Positions 8,181 to 16,813 of a DNA stretch of 64,000 nucleotides are shown here, piece by piece; the first letter of the stretch is position 1; the number at the start of each line of letters is the position of its first letter. Location: assembly GCF_013423785.1 (NCBI RefSeq), contig NZ_CP058952.1, forward strand, positions 992,001-1,056,000, in the 5' to 3' direction. The notes beneath the pieces are model-generated. The model ran no database searches. It was not told the origin of the DNA and saw only the letters and a program-made list of their open reading frames with translations. The translations under genes were made by a program, and so were the position numbers. This DNA comes from Chitinibacter fontanus. GTDB lineage: Bacteria; Pseudomonadota; Gammaproteobacteria; Burkholderiales; Chitinibacteraceae.

Positions 8181-10592
8181 ATGCCTACTGAAGCCCAATT
8201 CGCAGCTCAAATTGCTCAAATCGAGCAAGATTGGCACCTTAAGCCGGAAAAATCCCGCCAGCTATGCGTTGAGCTAATCGACCAAGCCCGTGAAGCACGG
8301 CTGCCGTATTACCAGATTTGTGCCGCCGAGTTGTACGGCAAAATCATGGATCATGAAGGGAAGGCATTCGAAGCGCGCAATGTGCTGTATGAAGCAGTAC
8401 AACAAGCACAGGCTTTGCATAACTTCATACTCGAGGCACGCATTTACGAGCAAATTGCGCGCCTGCACTACACCAAAGGCGATTACCGCACTGCATTACA
8501 AAACTGGCTAACCTGTATTGAGCTGGCTGAATCCGACCCCAAAACCTGGATGCTGGCCAAAGTGGGCGTAGGACAAATTTATGATGCGCTTAATGATTCG
8601 GCATCGGCCATCGTTTTTCATCAAGCCGCCGCCGCACGCATTAATGAAATTGATGACCCTTATCTGGATGCCAAAATCCAGATTAATCTGGGGGTCAATC
8701 TGCTTAAATGCCATCGCAATCAGGAAGCAAAAGTCGCCCTCGAGCGTGCTCTGGCCATTTGCTTAGCGCGTCATTATCCTGACTATGCCGCTGAATCTTA
8801 TTTCCGTCTGGGTGAGATTGCGATTGATGAAGCTGCACTGGAAAGCGCCCAGACCCTACTACAAAATGGCCTCGCACTGGCCCGCCAAGTGGGCTATCAG
8901 TGGGGAGAAGCCAATATTTACAGCGCGATGGCCGAAATCGAAGCCCAGCAAGAACACTGGCAAACAGCACTCGATTTTATCCATCAAGGCCAGAAAATTT
9001 CGGCAGAAAATAATTTCTCGCATATTTTAATGCGCCAGCATTTAGCTGCAGCCCAATACGCCGAAGCCCTTTTTGATATGCCGCAGGCGCTGGCCGAGCT
9101 AAAAGCGGGCTTTGAGTTCCAGCAGCAGATCAATAACAGCACGCAACCAGAACAGCGCGCGGAGCTGGAACAAAAAACCGGCCTGCGCCTGAGCGTGGGC
9201 ACCATGCTAATTAATCTGGCCAATCATCAGGCCATTGAGCACGGCAAATTGACCGAATTTGGTCCGGTCATCACCGAGGCGGCTACGCAGATTCTGGATG
9301 TACAGCGCGTAGGGCTATGGGTCTCCACGGCGCAGCAAGATCGTCTAAGTTGCCTGAGCTTGTACGATCAGAAATTACGGCAATTTATTAGTGAAGAACC
9401 AATCGAATACGCCCGCGCACCTGTTTTTATGAAGTCAATTGGCATGCATAAATCGCTGATTGCCCATGATGCACAACACCACCCCGATGCTTGGGATTTC
9501 TCTGAACAATACTTACAAAGCCGTGGCATCCCGTCCATTCTGGTATTTCCTGTTATTAGCACCAATCAATACTGCTGGCTGATTTTCGAGCATGTGGGCG
9601 AACAACGTAACTGGGTGCCCGATGATATTCAGCATGCCAGCCAGATCGCTGATATAGCCGTGCGGGCAATGAGCAATCAGGAACGACGACTCTTTCAAAC
9701 TGAAATTCATGAATTGAACGTCCGCTTGATTGAATCGAATGAAGCACTAGAAACCCGTGTGAAAGAGCGCACCCAAGCCTTGGCACAAAGTAATCAAGAG
9801 TTGCGCCTGGCGATGGATAAACTGGTTCAGTCAGAAAAACTAGCCGCTTTAGGTAGCTTGGTGGCCGGTATTGCGCATGAGCTCAATACCCCGCTTGGGG
9901 CAGCACTCACCTGTAGCACCACGCTAAGCGCCAGCAGCCAGGAGATCAATCGTCAGCTTCAGAACAATGCATTGAAGAAATCGGCACTAGAGGAATTTAT
10001 CGCCAATAACCTCGTGGCCAATCAATTAATTGAACGCAATATTCGCCGCGCCAGCGATCTGGTTTCTCACTTCAAACAAGTGGCGGTTGATACCGATAGC
10101 ACACGGCGCCGAGCATTTGATTTGGCAGAAATTGTGAATGAGGTGCTCGCGATGCTACACCCCCAACTCAAAATGACGCAGCATCGTGTTGATAACCAAA
10201 TCGCTGCCGGCTGGCTGTTTGACAGCTATCCAGGCCCACTTGAACAAGTATTTAGCAACTTTATTCTTAATAGCGTGCTGCATGGTTTTGAGGACAAACC
10301 GGCGGGGCTAATGACACTGCACGCTGAGCCTTGCGATGCTCAGCATGTCAAAATCATCTATGAAGACAATGGTATTGGCATGAATACCGAGATTCAGAAG
10401 CGAGTTTTTGACCCCTTCTTCACCACCAAACTTGGCAAAGGTGGCAGTGGCTTGGGGCTCTATATTGCCTACAACCTAGTCACTGGTATTTTGGGCGGCG
10501 AGTTGCAACTGGAAAGTGAACCCGGACAATTTACCCGCTTTACCCTGAAATTGCCTCTGATCGCCCCCATCAATCTTCAGGTCGAGGAATAG
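8181..10592 (+). CDS. TPR-GAF sensor histidine kinase, orphan
   Basis: A cytoplasmic histidine kinase of 803 residues, paralogous along its whole length to the gene just upstream. TPR repeats fill residues 1 to about 330 (for example LYGKIMDHEGKAFEARNVLYE), a GAF-like domain about 340-500, and a coiled coil about 505-550. The H-box IAHELNTPL has the phosphoacceptor His566 (codon 9876-9878). The HATPase has N box NFILNSVLHG, G1 DNGIGM and G2 GSGLGLYI. It should autophosphorylate, but the receiver partner is not nearby. The start has only a weak ribosome site. A 49-bp repeat begins one base after its stop, followed by an intrinsic terminator. Confidence 0.92.
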   Translation: MPTEAQFAAQIAQIEQDWHLKPEKSRQLCVELIDQAREARLPYYQICAAELYGKIMDHEGKAFEARNVLYEAVQQAQALHNFILEARIYEQIARLHYTKGDYRTALQNWLTCIELAESDPKTWMLAKVGVGQIYDALNDSASAIVFHQAAAARINEIDDPYLDAKIQINLGVNLLKCHRNQEAKVALERALAICLARHYPDYAAESYFRLGEIAIDEAALESAQTLLQNGLALARQVGYQWGEANIYSAMAEIEAQQEHWQTALDFIHQGQKISAENNFSHILMRQHLAAAQYAEALFDMPQALAELKAGFEFQQQINNSTQPEQRAELEQKTGLRLSVGTMLINLANHQAIEHGKLTEFGPVITEAATQILDVQRVGLWVSTAQQDRLSCLSLYDQKLRQFISEEPIEYARAPVFMKSIGMHKSLIAHDAQHHPDAWDFSEQYLQSRGIPSILVFPVISTNQYCWLIFEHVGEQRNWVPDDIQHASQIADIAVRAMSNQERRLFQTEIHELNVRLIESNEALETRVKERTQALAQSNQELRLAMDKLVQSEKLAALGSLVAGIAHELNTPLGAALTCSTTLSASSQEINRQLQNNALKKSALEEFIANNLVANQLIERNIRRASDLVSHFKQVAVDTDSTRRRAFDLAEIVNEVLAMLHPQLKMTQHRVDNQIAAGWLFDSYPGPLEQVFSNFILNSVLHGFEDKPAGLMTLHAEPCDAQHVKIIYEDNGIGMNTEIQKRVFDPFFTTKLGKGGSGLGLYIAYNLVTGILGGELQLESEPGQFTRFTLKLPLIAPINLQVEE

Positions 10593-10593
10593 A

Positions 10594-10642
10594 GGGTATA
10601 AACCTGCAAACCAATAAGAAAGATGCCTTTAAGGCAATACCC
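10594..10642. repeat. 49-bp inverted-repeat element, copy 3
   Basis: Ends GGGTAT and ATACCC, 49 bp, with GGC inside the right arm. It starts one base after the TAG of the TPR kinase and ends a few bases before a bidirectional terminator. Confidence 0.82.
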
Positions 10643-10644
10643 AC

Positions 10645-10675
10645 AAAAAAGCCACCCGCAGATGGGTGGCTTTTT
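10645..10675. terminator. Bidirectional intrinsic terminator (kinase / dsbC)
   Basis: An A-run, then GCCACCC, a 6-nt loop, GGGTGGC and TTTTT. It lies between the convergent kinase and dsbC genes and fits a terminator for both. Confidence 0.9.
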
Positions 10676-10689
10676 CGCATGCAGGCTAA

Positions 10690-11412
10690 TTATTTCGCGC
10701 CGAGCAATGTTTCAATCTGCTCACGCGGAATAGCTCCCGACACAATTTGCCCATTGGCAAAAATTAACGCCGGGGTGCCGCTAATACCCAAGGATTCACC
10801 CAGAGTCATATTGCGCTGCACCGGGTTATCACACTCGGGGCTATTATCAGGTAGCTTGCCTTCAAAGAACCAATTGCGCCAAGATGCAGACTGGTCTTTG
10901 CTACACCAGATCATGGCTGATTTACGCACAGCATCTGGGTGCAAGCCAGGCAGTGGCATCAAAAAGTTGTAAATGGTGACATTATCAATGCCAACCAAAC
11001 TTTGCTGCTCTAGGCGTTTGCAGAAGGGGCAATCGGGATCAGTAAATACCGCCAATTTACGGCTACCATCACCACGCACGATTTTGACGGCATCAGCCAG
11101 CGGTAATTTGGCAAAATCTGTGGTCATCAAGGCCGCAATGCGCTTTTCAGTGATGCTTTCTTTTTTAGCAACATCAATCATCTCACCGACAAATGCATAG
11201 TCGCCTTTGGCATCGGTATAGATAATTTGGCGTTTGCCCATCACCACTTCGTAAATACCTTTCACAGGCGTTGAATTAACCGCATCCACTGGGCGGCCCA
11301 GTTTTTTCGTCAAGGTGGCTTTCAAATCTTTCGGCGGAGTATCAGCTTGAGCTGAGCAAGCAGCAACAGCCAGTAAACCTGCGGCCATCATGATACGAAC
11401 AAGGTGTTTCAT
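10690..11412 (-). CDS. dsbC: Thiol:disulfide interchange protein DsbC
   Basis: A periplasmic disulfide isomerase of 240 residues that reshuffles wrong disulfides. The active site is DPDCPFC, followed by the typical YNFLMPLPGLHPDA stretch and the cis-Pro loop GISGTPALIF. The N-terminal dimerisation domain precedes it (near residues 25-90). The signal sequence MKHLVRIMMAAGLLAVAAC fits both cleavage after AQA and a lipobox (VAAC, Ser at +2), so it may be a lipoprotein; most DsbC proteins are soluble. It starts 8 nt after the hydroxylase gene and is probably cotranscribed with it. Confidence 0.93.
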   Translation of the reverse strand: MKHLVRIMMAAGLLAVAACSAQADTPPKDLKATLTKKLGRPVDAVNSTPVKGIYEVVMGKRQIIYTDAKGDYAFVGEMIDVAKKESITEKRIAALMTTDFAKLPLADAVKIVRGDGSRKLAVFTDPDCPFCKRLEQQSLVGIDNVTIYNFLMPLPGLHPDAVRKSAMIWCSKDQSASWRNWFFEGKLPDNSPECDNPVQRNMTLGESLGISGTPALIFANGQIVSGAIPREQIETLLGAK

Positions 11413-11420
11413 AGCTTTCC

Positions 11421-12596
11421 TTAAGAGTCCATCGCGTGGCGAATTAGCTGGCGCTTAATCCACGGCAATGAGTCGGTCATAGTCAGACCGATATTACGCA
11501 ATGATTTGAGTATTGGGTTGTGATTATTAAATAAAACCTGTAATCCATCGCACACCGTCTGCATCAGCAGCACCGACTCGCGACGGGCCAGCTCATAGCG
11601 GCGCAGCACCAGCGCATCACCAATCCGATCCGGATGAACACTAGCCAGCACCTTGGCCAACTCAGCTACATCACCAAAGCCCAGATTCACGCCCTGCCCC
11701 GCCAAAGGATGCACGGTATGCGCCGCATCGCCGACCAAAGCCACACGCGATCGGGCAATGTCGGCCACCTGCGTTAATTTCAGCGGAAAAGCAGCGGCAG
11801 GCGTAACCACTGAAAGTTGGCCTAAACGCGATTGTCCTGCTTGTGCGACTTGTTTAGCCAGTTCGTCTGCCGAAAGGGTTAAAAGTTCATTCCGGCGGTC
11901 TTCACTGCACGACCAAACCATCGACATTTGCTGATTGGGCAGCGGCAACCAAGCTAAAATACCATCCGGCATAAACCATTGCTGGGCCACACCGTAATGC
12001 GGCTTCTCACAGGCGAAATTGGCAACCACGCCATATTGCTCGTAGGATTTAGCACTTGAAGGGATAGCCAGCTGCTGACGCACCCAGGAGTTTGCGCCAT
12101 CGGCACCAATAATCAGCTTGGCGCTCAATTGATGACCATCTGCTAGCGTGAGCGTGGCAGCATCATAATCAATCTGTAAGGCACTGGCTGTAACTGAAGT
12201 CATCACCCGCACATTGCTGCAGTCATCCAAGGCCAACCACAGAGCACGTTGCAGTTCACGATTTTCAATAATAAATGCCAACTCATCCACACCCGACTCA
12301 AGTGCGGCAAACTCCAATCGACTATGCGGTGCATCGCCTGCAATTTTCATTGCAGAAATCGGCGTCAGGCGCTCAACACGCATCCGAGGCCAAGCACCAA
12401 TCTCGTTCAGTAAACGACGACTAGCGCGGCTGATTGCGTAGACACGCTGATCCCACGTATCGAGCGGCCAATCAAGCTGCGGTGCACGGCCTTCCAGCAA
12501 AATCACATCTAAAGTAGTGTTTTTCAGCGCGAGCGCCAAAGCGGCACCAACCAAGCCACCACCGACAATAATTAAATCTGCGTCATAGGTTTTCAT
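11421..12596 (-). CDS. FAD-dependent UbiH/UbiF/VisC/COQ6-family hydroxylase
   Basis: A flavoprotein monooxygenase of 391 residues of the ubiquinone-biosynthesis hydroxylase family. The N-terminal dinucleotide fold is IIVGGGLVGAALALAL, the middle motif is IGADGANSWVRQQ and the FAD ribose-binding motif is LVGDAAHTVHPLAGQG. It most likely hydroxylates the ubiquinone ring; which ring position cannot be told from sequence. The gene lies directly upstream of dsbC on the same strand. Confidence 0.9.
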   Translation of the reverse strand: MKTYDADLIIVGGGLVGAALALALKNTTLDVILLEGRAPQLDWPLDTWDQRVYAISRASRRLLNEIGAWPRMRVERLTPISAMKIAGDAPHSRLEFAALESGVDELAFIIENRELQRALWLALDDCSNVRVMTSVTASALQIDYDAATLTLADGHQLSAKLIIGADGANSWVRQQLAIPSSAKSYEQYGVVANFACEKPHYGVAQQWFMPDGILAWLPLPNQQMSMVWSCSEDRRNELLTLSADELAKQVAQAGQSRLGQLSVVTPAAAFPLKLTQVADIARSRVALVGDAAHTVHPLAGQGVNLGFGDVAELAKVLASVHPDRIGDALVLRRYELARRESVLLMQTVCDGLQVLFNNHNPILKSLRNIGLTMTDSLPWIKRQLIRHAMDS

Positions 12597-12682
12597 GGTG
12601 CTAGTTTAACATCGTCTAAACCAACGCAACACCGACTGAAGTTGGGAATTATTAATCGCAGAAGTCATGCAGATACATTGAG

Positions 12683-12731
12683 GTGTATAAGCCTAGAATC
12701 AAAGAAAATTAATCCATTGAAGGCAATACCC
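12683..12731. repeat. 49-bp inverted-repeat element, copy 4
   Basis: Ends GTGTATAAGCC and GGCAATACCC, 49 bp. This copy is not next to a stop codon: it lies between the 5' end of the hydroxylase gene and the 3' side of the tRNA cluster. One base of the left end departs from the consensus. Confidence 0.65.
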
Positions 12732-12812
12732 TAGACGGGTGTATCAGTTGTGATTTTTGGTGATTTGAAGCAAGAGAAAATAGAGACGCACTGCTGAGAT
12801 TTACTACTGACA

Positions 12813-12832
12813 CCAACTTAGAGCTAAGTTGG
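12813..12832. other. 20-bp palindrome at the 3' end of the tRNA cluster
   Basis: CCAACTTAG and CTAAGTTGG are separated by 2 bp. On the minus strand the palindrome begins with the CCA end of tRNA-Glu. It may be a processing or termination hairpin for the tRNA transcript; there is no T-run. Confidence 0.5.
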
Positions 12833-12904
12833 CGTCCCCACGGGGAATCGAACCCCGGCCGCCGCCGTGAAAGGGCAGTGTTCTAACCGCTAAACTATAG
12901 GGAC
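12830..12904 (-). tRNA. tRNA-Glu (anticodon UUC)
   Basis: A complete cloverleaf of 75 nt including encoded CCA. The anticodon stem-loop reads CTGCCCTTTCACGGCGG, with TTC as anticodon. The T arm is GGGGTTCGATTCCCC. It is identical to the second tRNA-Glu at 13053-13127. Confidence 0.97.
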
Positions 12905-12937
12905 ATACTTAAAACAACTTTGTATATCGATTTAAAT

Positions 12938-13014
12938 TGGTGCGCCCGGAGCGATTCGAACGCCCGACCCTTTGGTTCGTAGCCAAATACTCTATCCAAC
13001 TGAGCTACGGGCGC
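12938..13014 (-). tRNA. tRNA-Arg (anticodon ACG)
   Basis: A 77-nt tRNA with encoded CCA and acceptor stem GCGCCCG/CGGGCGC. The anticodon arm TTTGGCTACGAACCAAA places ACG in the loop. The A is presumably deaminated to inosine, as for this isoacceptor in bacteria. Identical to the copy at 13158-13234. Confidence 0.97.
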
Positions 13015-13052
13015 ACTGATTTAAAACTTTATACTGTATTACTCAATGTTTT

Positions 13053-13127
13053 TGGCGTCCCCACGGGGAATCGAACCCCGGCCGCCGCCGTGAAAGGGCA
13101 GTGTTCTAACCGCTAAACTATAGGGAC
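13053..13127 (-). tRNA. tRNA-Glu (anticodon UUC), second copy
   Basis: Same 75-nt sequence as the tRNA-Glu at 12830-12904, about 223 bp further on. With the neighbouring tRNA-Arg it forms a tandemly duplicated Glu-Arg unit. Confidence 0.97.
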
Positions 13128-13157
13128 ATCTCAAACATTGTTACTACATTGTGGTGT

Positions 13158-13234
13158 TGGTGCGCCCGGAGCGATTCGAACGCCCGACCCTTTGGTTCGT
13201 AGCCAAATACTCTATCCAACTGAGCTACGGGCGC
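13158..13234 (-). tRNA. tRNA-Arg (anticodon ACG), second copy
   Basis: Same 77-nt sequence as the tRNA-Arg at 12938-13014, encoded CCA included. The spacers between the duplicated genes differ in sequence, so selection or gene conversion is keeping the genes alike. Confidence 0.97.
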
Positions 13235-13259
13235 ACTATACACAACAATTTACAGCCTC

Positions 13260-13353
13260 TGGCGGAGACGGAGGGATTCGAACCCTCGATACAGGTTTAA
13301 GCCCGTATGTCTCCTTAGCAGGGAGGTGATTTCAGCCACTCATCCACGTCTCC
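13260..13353 (-). tRNA. tRNA-Ser (anticodon GCU)
   Basis: A 94-nt class II tRNA with long variable arm and encoded CCA. The acceptor stem is GGAGACG/CGTCTCC and the anticodon loop context CCCTGCTAAGG gives GCT. It is the first tRNA of the minus-strand cluster. Confidence 0.96.
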
Positions 13354-13516
13354 GTTCAGAGAAGCGAGATAATACCTACACCCCTGAACCTCGTCAACAC
13401 TTATCGACTAATTTTTCTGACTGGTTGCATAAGTGCCTCACAGATAAGACAAAAAACCACCCCTATTTTTCAAACCGTAACATCAGCACAGCGGCTGCTT
13501 GAACACGCTAGCCAAC

Positions 13517-13557
13517 AAAAAAGCCGCCGACTGCAAAGCAATGCAGTAGCGGCGGCC
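13517..13557 (-). terminator. Intrinsic terminator of lysC
   Basis: Read on the minus strand, a GC-rich stem (GCCGCCG with pairing CGGCGGC, continued by CTGCA/TGCAG) is followed by six T, 26 nt after the lysC stop codon. Confidence 0.88.
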
Positions 13558-13582
13558 GTAATTCTGGCAATGAAAGCAGCGA

Positions 13583-14809
13583 TTAGCCTTGCTGATCCAA
13601 ACCAAAAGCCTTGTGCAATACGCGCACAGCCAATTCCAAGTACTTTTCGTCCACTACAACTGAAATCTTAATTTCAGACGTAGAGATCATTTGGATATTG
13701 ATCCCTTCTTCTGCCAGCGTACGGAACATCGTTGAGGCCACACCTACGTGCGAGCGCATTCCCACGCCAACGATCGATACTTTACAAATCTTGTCGTCGC
13801 CCGACACTGATTTGCCGCCGATCTGGCTTTGCACGCCTTCAAGTACTTTCACCGCACGCGCCATTTCACCTTTTGGCACCGTGAATGAGAAGTCTGTTGT
13901 ACCGTCTTGACCAACGTTTTGGATAATCATATCCACGTCGATGTTGGCATCGGCTACTGGGCCCAAGATTTGATAAGCAATGCCTGGTTTATCAGGAACA
14001 CCGATCACATTGATGCGGGCTTCGTCGCGATTAAAGGCGATGCCAGAGATGACTGGTTTTTCCACGGTAGAGTCTTCCTCAAAAGTAATCAACGTACCCT
14101 CGCCTTCTTCTTGGAACGAGGACAGTACGCGCAATTTCACATTGTATTTACCAGCAAACTCAACCGAGCGAATTTGCAAAATTTTCGAGCCCAAGCTGGC
14201 CATTTCCAGCATTTCTTCAAACGTAATCGTTTTGAGCTTTTTCGCTTCAGGCACTACACGCGGATCGGTGGTGTACACGCCATCAACGTCGGTATAAATC
14301 TGGCACTCATCCGCCTTCAAAGCTGCAGCCAAAGCCACGCCAGAAGTATCAGAGCCACCACGACCCAGTGTTGTAATATTGCCGTTCGGATCTACACCCT
14401 GGAAGCCAGCCACGACCACAATGCGTCCCGCGCTCAGATCGGCGCGCATATTCGCGTCATCGATGTGCTGAATGCGTGCTTTGGTGTGTGAACTATCGGT
14501 CAGAATTTTAACTTGGCCACCGGTATATGACACCGCGTCCAAGCCCATTTCTTTAAGCGCCATTACCAGCAGGCCAATTGTTACCTGCTCACCAGTAGAA
14601 ACAATTACATCAAGCTCACGTGGATCTGGATTGGCTTGCATTTCTTTAGCCAGAGCGATCAGGCGATTGGTTTCGCCAGACATCGCAGACAGAACCACCA
14701 CCAAGTCATGCCCTTGGGCTTTAAACTTGGCGACGCGGCGCGCTACATTTTTGATTCGATCAGGTGACCCAACCGATGTGCCGCCATATTTTTGGACGAT
14801 CAATGCCAT
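13583..14809 (-). CDS. lysC: Aspartate kinase
   Basis: A cytoplasmic enzyme of 408 residues that phosphorylates aspartate, the first step toward lysine, diaminopimelate, threonine and methionine. The N-terminus [15 protein letters not shown] is the invariant kinase motif. [16 protein letters not shown] and [13 protein letters not shown] complete the catalytic domain (residues 1 to about 240). Two ACT domains follow (about 265-400), with [12 protein letters not shown] and [12 protein letters not shown], which normally give feedback control by lysine and/or threonine. Length and order match monofunctional betaproteobacterial LysC. It lies downstream of alr on the same strand, 105 nt apart. Confidence 0.96.
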   Translation of the reverse strand: MALIVQKYGGTSVGSPDRIKNVARRVAKFKAQGHDLVVVLSAMSGETNRLIALAKEMQANPDPRELDVIVSTGEQVTIGLLVMALKEMGLDAVSYTGGQVKILTDSSHTKARIQHIDDANMRADLSAGRIVVVAGFQGVDPNGNITTLGRGGSDTSGVALAAALKADECQIYTDVDGVYTTDPRVVPEAKKLKTITFEEMLEMASLGSKILQIRSVEFAGKYNVKLRVLSSFQEEGEGTLITFEEDSTVEKPVISGIAFNRDEARINVIGVPDKPGIAYQILGPVADANIDVDMIIQNVGQDGTTDFSFTVPKGEMARAVKVLEGVQSQIGGKSVSGDDKICKVSIVGVGMRSHVGVASTMFRTLAEEGINIQMISTSEIKISVVVDEKYLELAVRVLHKAFGLDQQG

Positions 14810-14914
14810 GATTAACCTGCAGGCTGGAAAAATTAATAAAAACCGGATTATTGTAATTGAATCTGCGCTTCATGGGGGATTAAGACAAGAAAAGACCCCA
14901 CCTGCGGTACAGAA

Positions 14915-15985
14915 TTAATCCAGCTGAACACTCACTCGATTCGCAATCGCACACATCAACTCATAAGCAATGGTGCCGGCCTTTTGCGCAACCGCATCAA
15001 TAGACAAACTTTGCCCCCAAAGTTCCACCACGCTATCAATTTGCGCATTGGGTAATTCGGTCAAATCTACACACAGCATATCCATCGATACACGCCCCAG
15101 GAGACGGGTTACTTGCCCATCGACCACAATCGGCGTCCCCGTCGGAGCATGACGAGGATAACCATCCGCATACCCACATGCCACTACACCAATCCGCATT
15201 GGTCGATCAGCAATAAACGTGGCCCCGTACCCCACCGTGTCGCCAGCTTCTAAGTTTTGCACAGCAATAATGCGTGAGCGTAAGCTCATTGCGGGGAGCA
15301 ACCCTAATTGCTCAGCAGATTGATGCGCAAACGGTGATGAACCATATAGCGCAATTCCTGGCCGAACCCAATCGCCATGTACTTCTGGATAGGCAAAAAT
15401 AGCGGCCGAATTGGCCAAGGAGCACGGGCAATCAAGCAGCTCGCTCTGCGCGCGAAAGCGCGCCCATTGCTGAGTAATTCCTTTCGCAGGCTCATCTGCA
15501 GTGGCAAAATGGGTCATCAGTGTCACACTGGCAACATTCGGCATAGCGCGCAATTGCGCCACTAATTCAGGCGCATTTTCTGCCACAAAACCGAGGCGAT
15601 TCATACCGGTATTGAGTTTAAGGAAAATCTGCACAGGTGCCTGCAGCACAGTCGTGCGCAGCCAATCTAGATGACGGGGCTCATGAATCGCCAGCATGAT
15701 GTTGTGCTGCGCACATTGCTGCAACTCATCCACACTGAATACGCCCTCAAGTAACAGAATCGGCTGCGTCACCCCAGCCTGTCGCATGGCAATGGCAGTG
15801 GCAAATTCCAAAATTGCAAAACCATCAGCGTCGTTGAGTGTATTCACCACTCGCTCTACACCGTGCCCATAGGCATTGGCCTTGATCACCGCAAAAGCGC
15901 GTGCCTGCGGCGCACGCTGTTTAATTAATTGATAATTATGTTTCAGCGCTGCGCTGTGGATCACAGCCTCAATAGGACGAGACAT
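14915..15985 (-). CDS. alr: Alanine racemase
   Basis: A PLP enzyme of 356 residues that makes D-alanine for peptidoglycan. The cofactor Lys is in AVIKANAYGHG near residue 34. The second catalytic base, Tyr, is in AGDTVGYGATF; the C-terminal domain contains VSMDMLCVDLT. The length is typical. It lies 44 nt downstream of the DedA gene and upstream of lysC, so a DedA-alr-lysC transcript is possible. The D-amino acid aminotransferase elsewhere in the window (53966-54841) acts on the same D-Ala/D-Glu pool. Confidence 0.95.
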   Translation of the reverse strand: MSRPIEAVIHSAALKHNYQLIKQRAPQARAFAVIKANAYGHGVERVVNTLNDADGFAILEFATAIAMRQAGVTQPILLLEGVFSVDELQQCAQHNIMLAIHEPRHLDWLRTTVLQAPVQIFLKLNTGMNRLGFVAENAPELVAQLRAMPNVASVTLMTHFATADEPAKGITQQWARFRAQSELLDCPCSLANSAAIFAYPEVHGDWVRPGIALYGSSPFAHQSAEQLGLLPAMSLRSRIIAVQNLEAGDTVGYGATFIADRPMRIGVVACGYADGYPRHAPTGTPIVVDGQVTRLLGRVSMDMLCVDLTELPNAQIDSVVELWGQSLSIDAVAQKAGTIAYELMCAIANRVSVQLD

Positions 15986-16029
15986 CGGTTTATCTCAAAG
16001 ATGAAATTGAATCTACTTTCGCGAGCAAG

Positions 16030-16638
16030 TTAACTTCGTTCGCGTTTATTACGAATATACCAAATCGCGACAATCGCAAGCACCACCACCAGCAGCACTA
16101 ATATTGCCGTTTGACCACGACCCAGCCAAGTCATCAGCCACTGGTGATTTGAAGCGCCGTAATAACCCAGATATACCCAGATCGGCACGCTAATAAGTGC
16201 CGCTAAGCCGTCGAGTAATAAAAATCGTAAGTAGGAGATTCGGCAGGACATACCAGCCGTCAGATAGATGGGGGCACGCAAGCCGGGCAGAAAACGAGCC
16301 ACAAAGAGGACTCGATTACCATAGCGCTCAAATTTATCCTGCACGGCCTCATAGCGCTCGGGGGTCATCATCCGTTTGAAATAGCGATGTTCAAGTAGCG
16401 TGGTGCCAAAATAACGCCCCAGCAGGAACATACAACTATCCCCTAGTAATACGCCAGCCATTCCAACGGCAAACATTGTGTGAACATGCGCATAGCCTAG
16501 GCCAGAAATCACGCCACCCGCCACCAGTGAAACATCCTCTGGAATCGGCACGCCGAAACCACAAACGAGTAACACCGTGAACACAGCCAGGTAGCCATAA
16601 TCGGTAAAAATCCCGATCAGCGACTGGAGAATATCCAT
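16030..16638 (-). CDS. DedA family membrane protein
   Basis: An integral inner-membrane protein of 202 residues from the SNARE-associated/VTT (DedA) family, whose members are thought to move lipids such as undecaprenyl phosphate or phosphatidylethanolamine between leaflets. The motif GFGVPIPEDVSLVAGG and the conserved FxxRFxPGxR segment (LFVARFLPGLRAP) are present. There are about five hydrophobic segments and a basic C-terminus. I use the ATG at 16638; a TTG two codons upstream is also in frame. Lipid transport would fit its neighbours alr (cell wall) and lplT (divergent). Confidence 0.9.
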   Translation of the reverse strand: MDILQSLIGIFTDYGYLAVFTVLLVCGFGVPIPEDVSLVAGGVISGLGYAHVHTMFAVGMAGVLLGDSCMFLLGRYFGTTLLEHRYFKRMMTPERYEAVQDKFERYGNRVLFVARFLPGLRAPIYLTAGMSCRISYLRFLLLDGLAALISVPIWVYLGYYGASNHQWLMTWLGRGQTAILVLLVVVLAIVAIWYIRNKRERS

Positions 16639-16813
16639 ACACAACCGTCAATTGAAAGGCCAATGGCGAGGATAATAGCACGAGCGCGGCAGTTTTCATT
16701 TGCTGCAACAGCATGACAACGCGCAGTTTGATTGTCATCAATCCGTGATATAAGACATCCGTGGGTCAAAACAACTGATCGCACAATGACACAATACGCC
16801 GAAGGCGATCGCT

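Noticed and set aside
12830..13234. Regularly spaced near-identical blocks that resemble a CRISPR array
   Set aside because: The repeated blocks are complete tRNA-Glu and tRNA-Arg genes with cloverleaf structure and encoded CCA.
13907..14491. Open frame of 194 codons on the plus strand across lysC
   Set aside because: It is a shadow of the aspartate kinase gene, which has every family motif on the other strand.
14810..14914. Lysine riboswitch upstream of lysC
   Set aside because: The 105-nt gap is too short for the known lysine riboswitch and I see no matching core.
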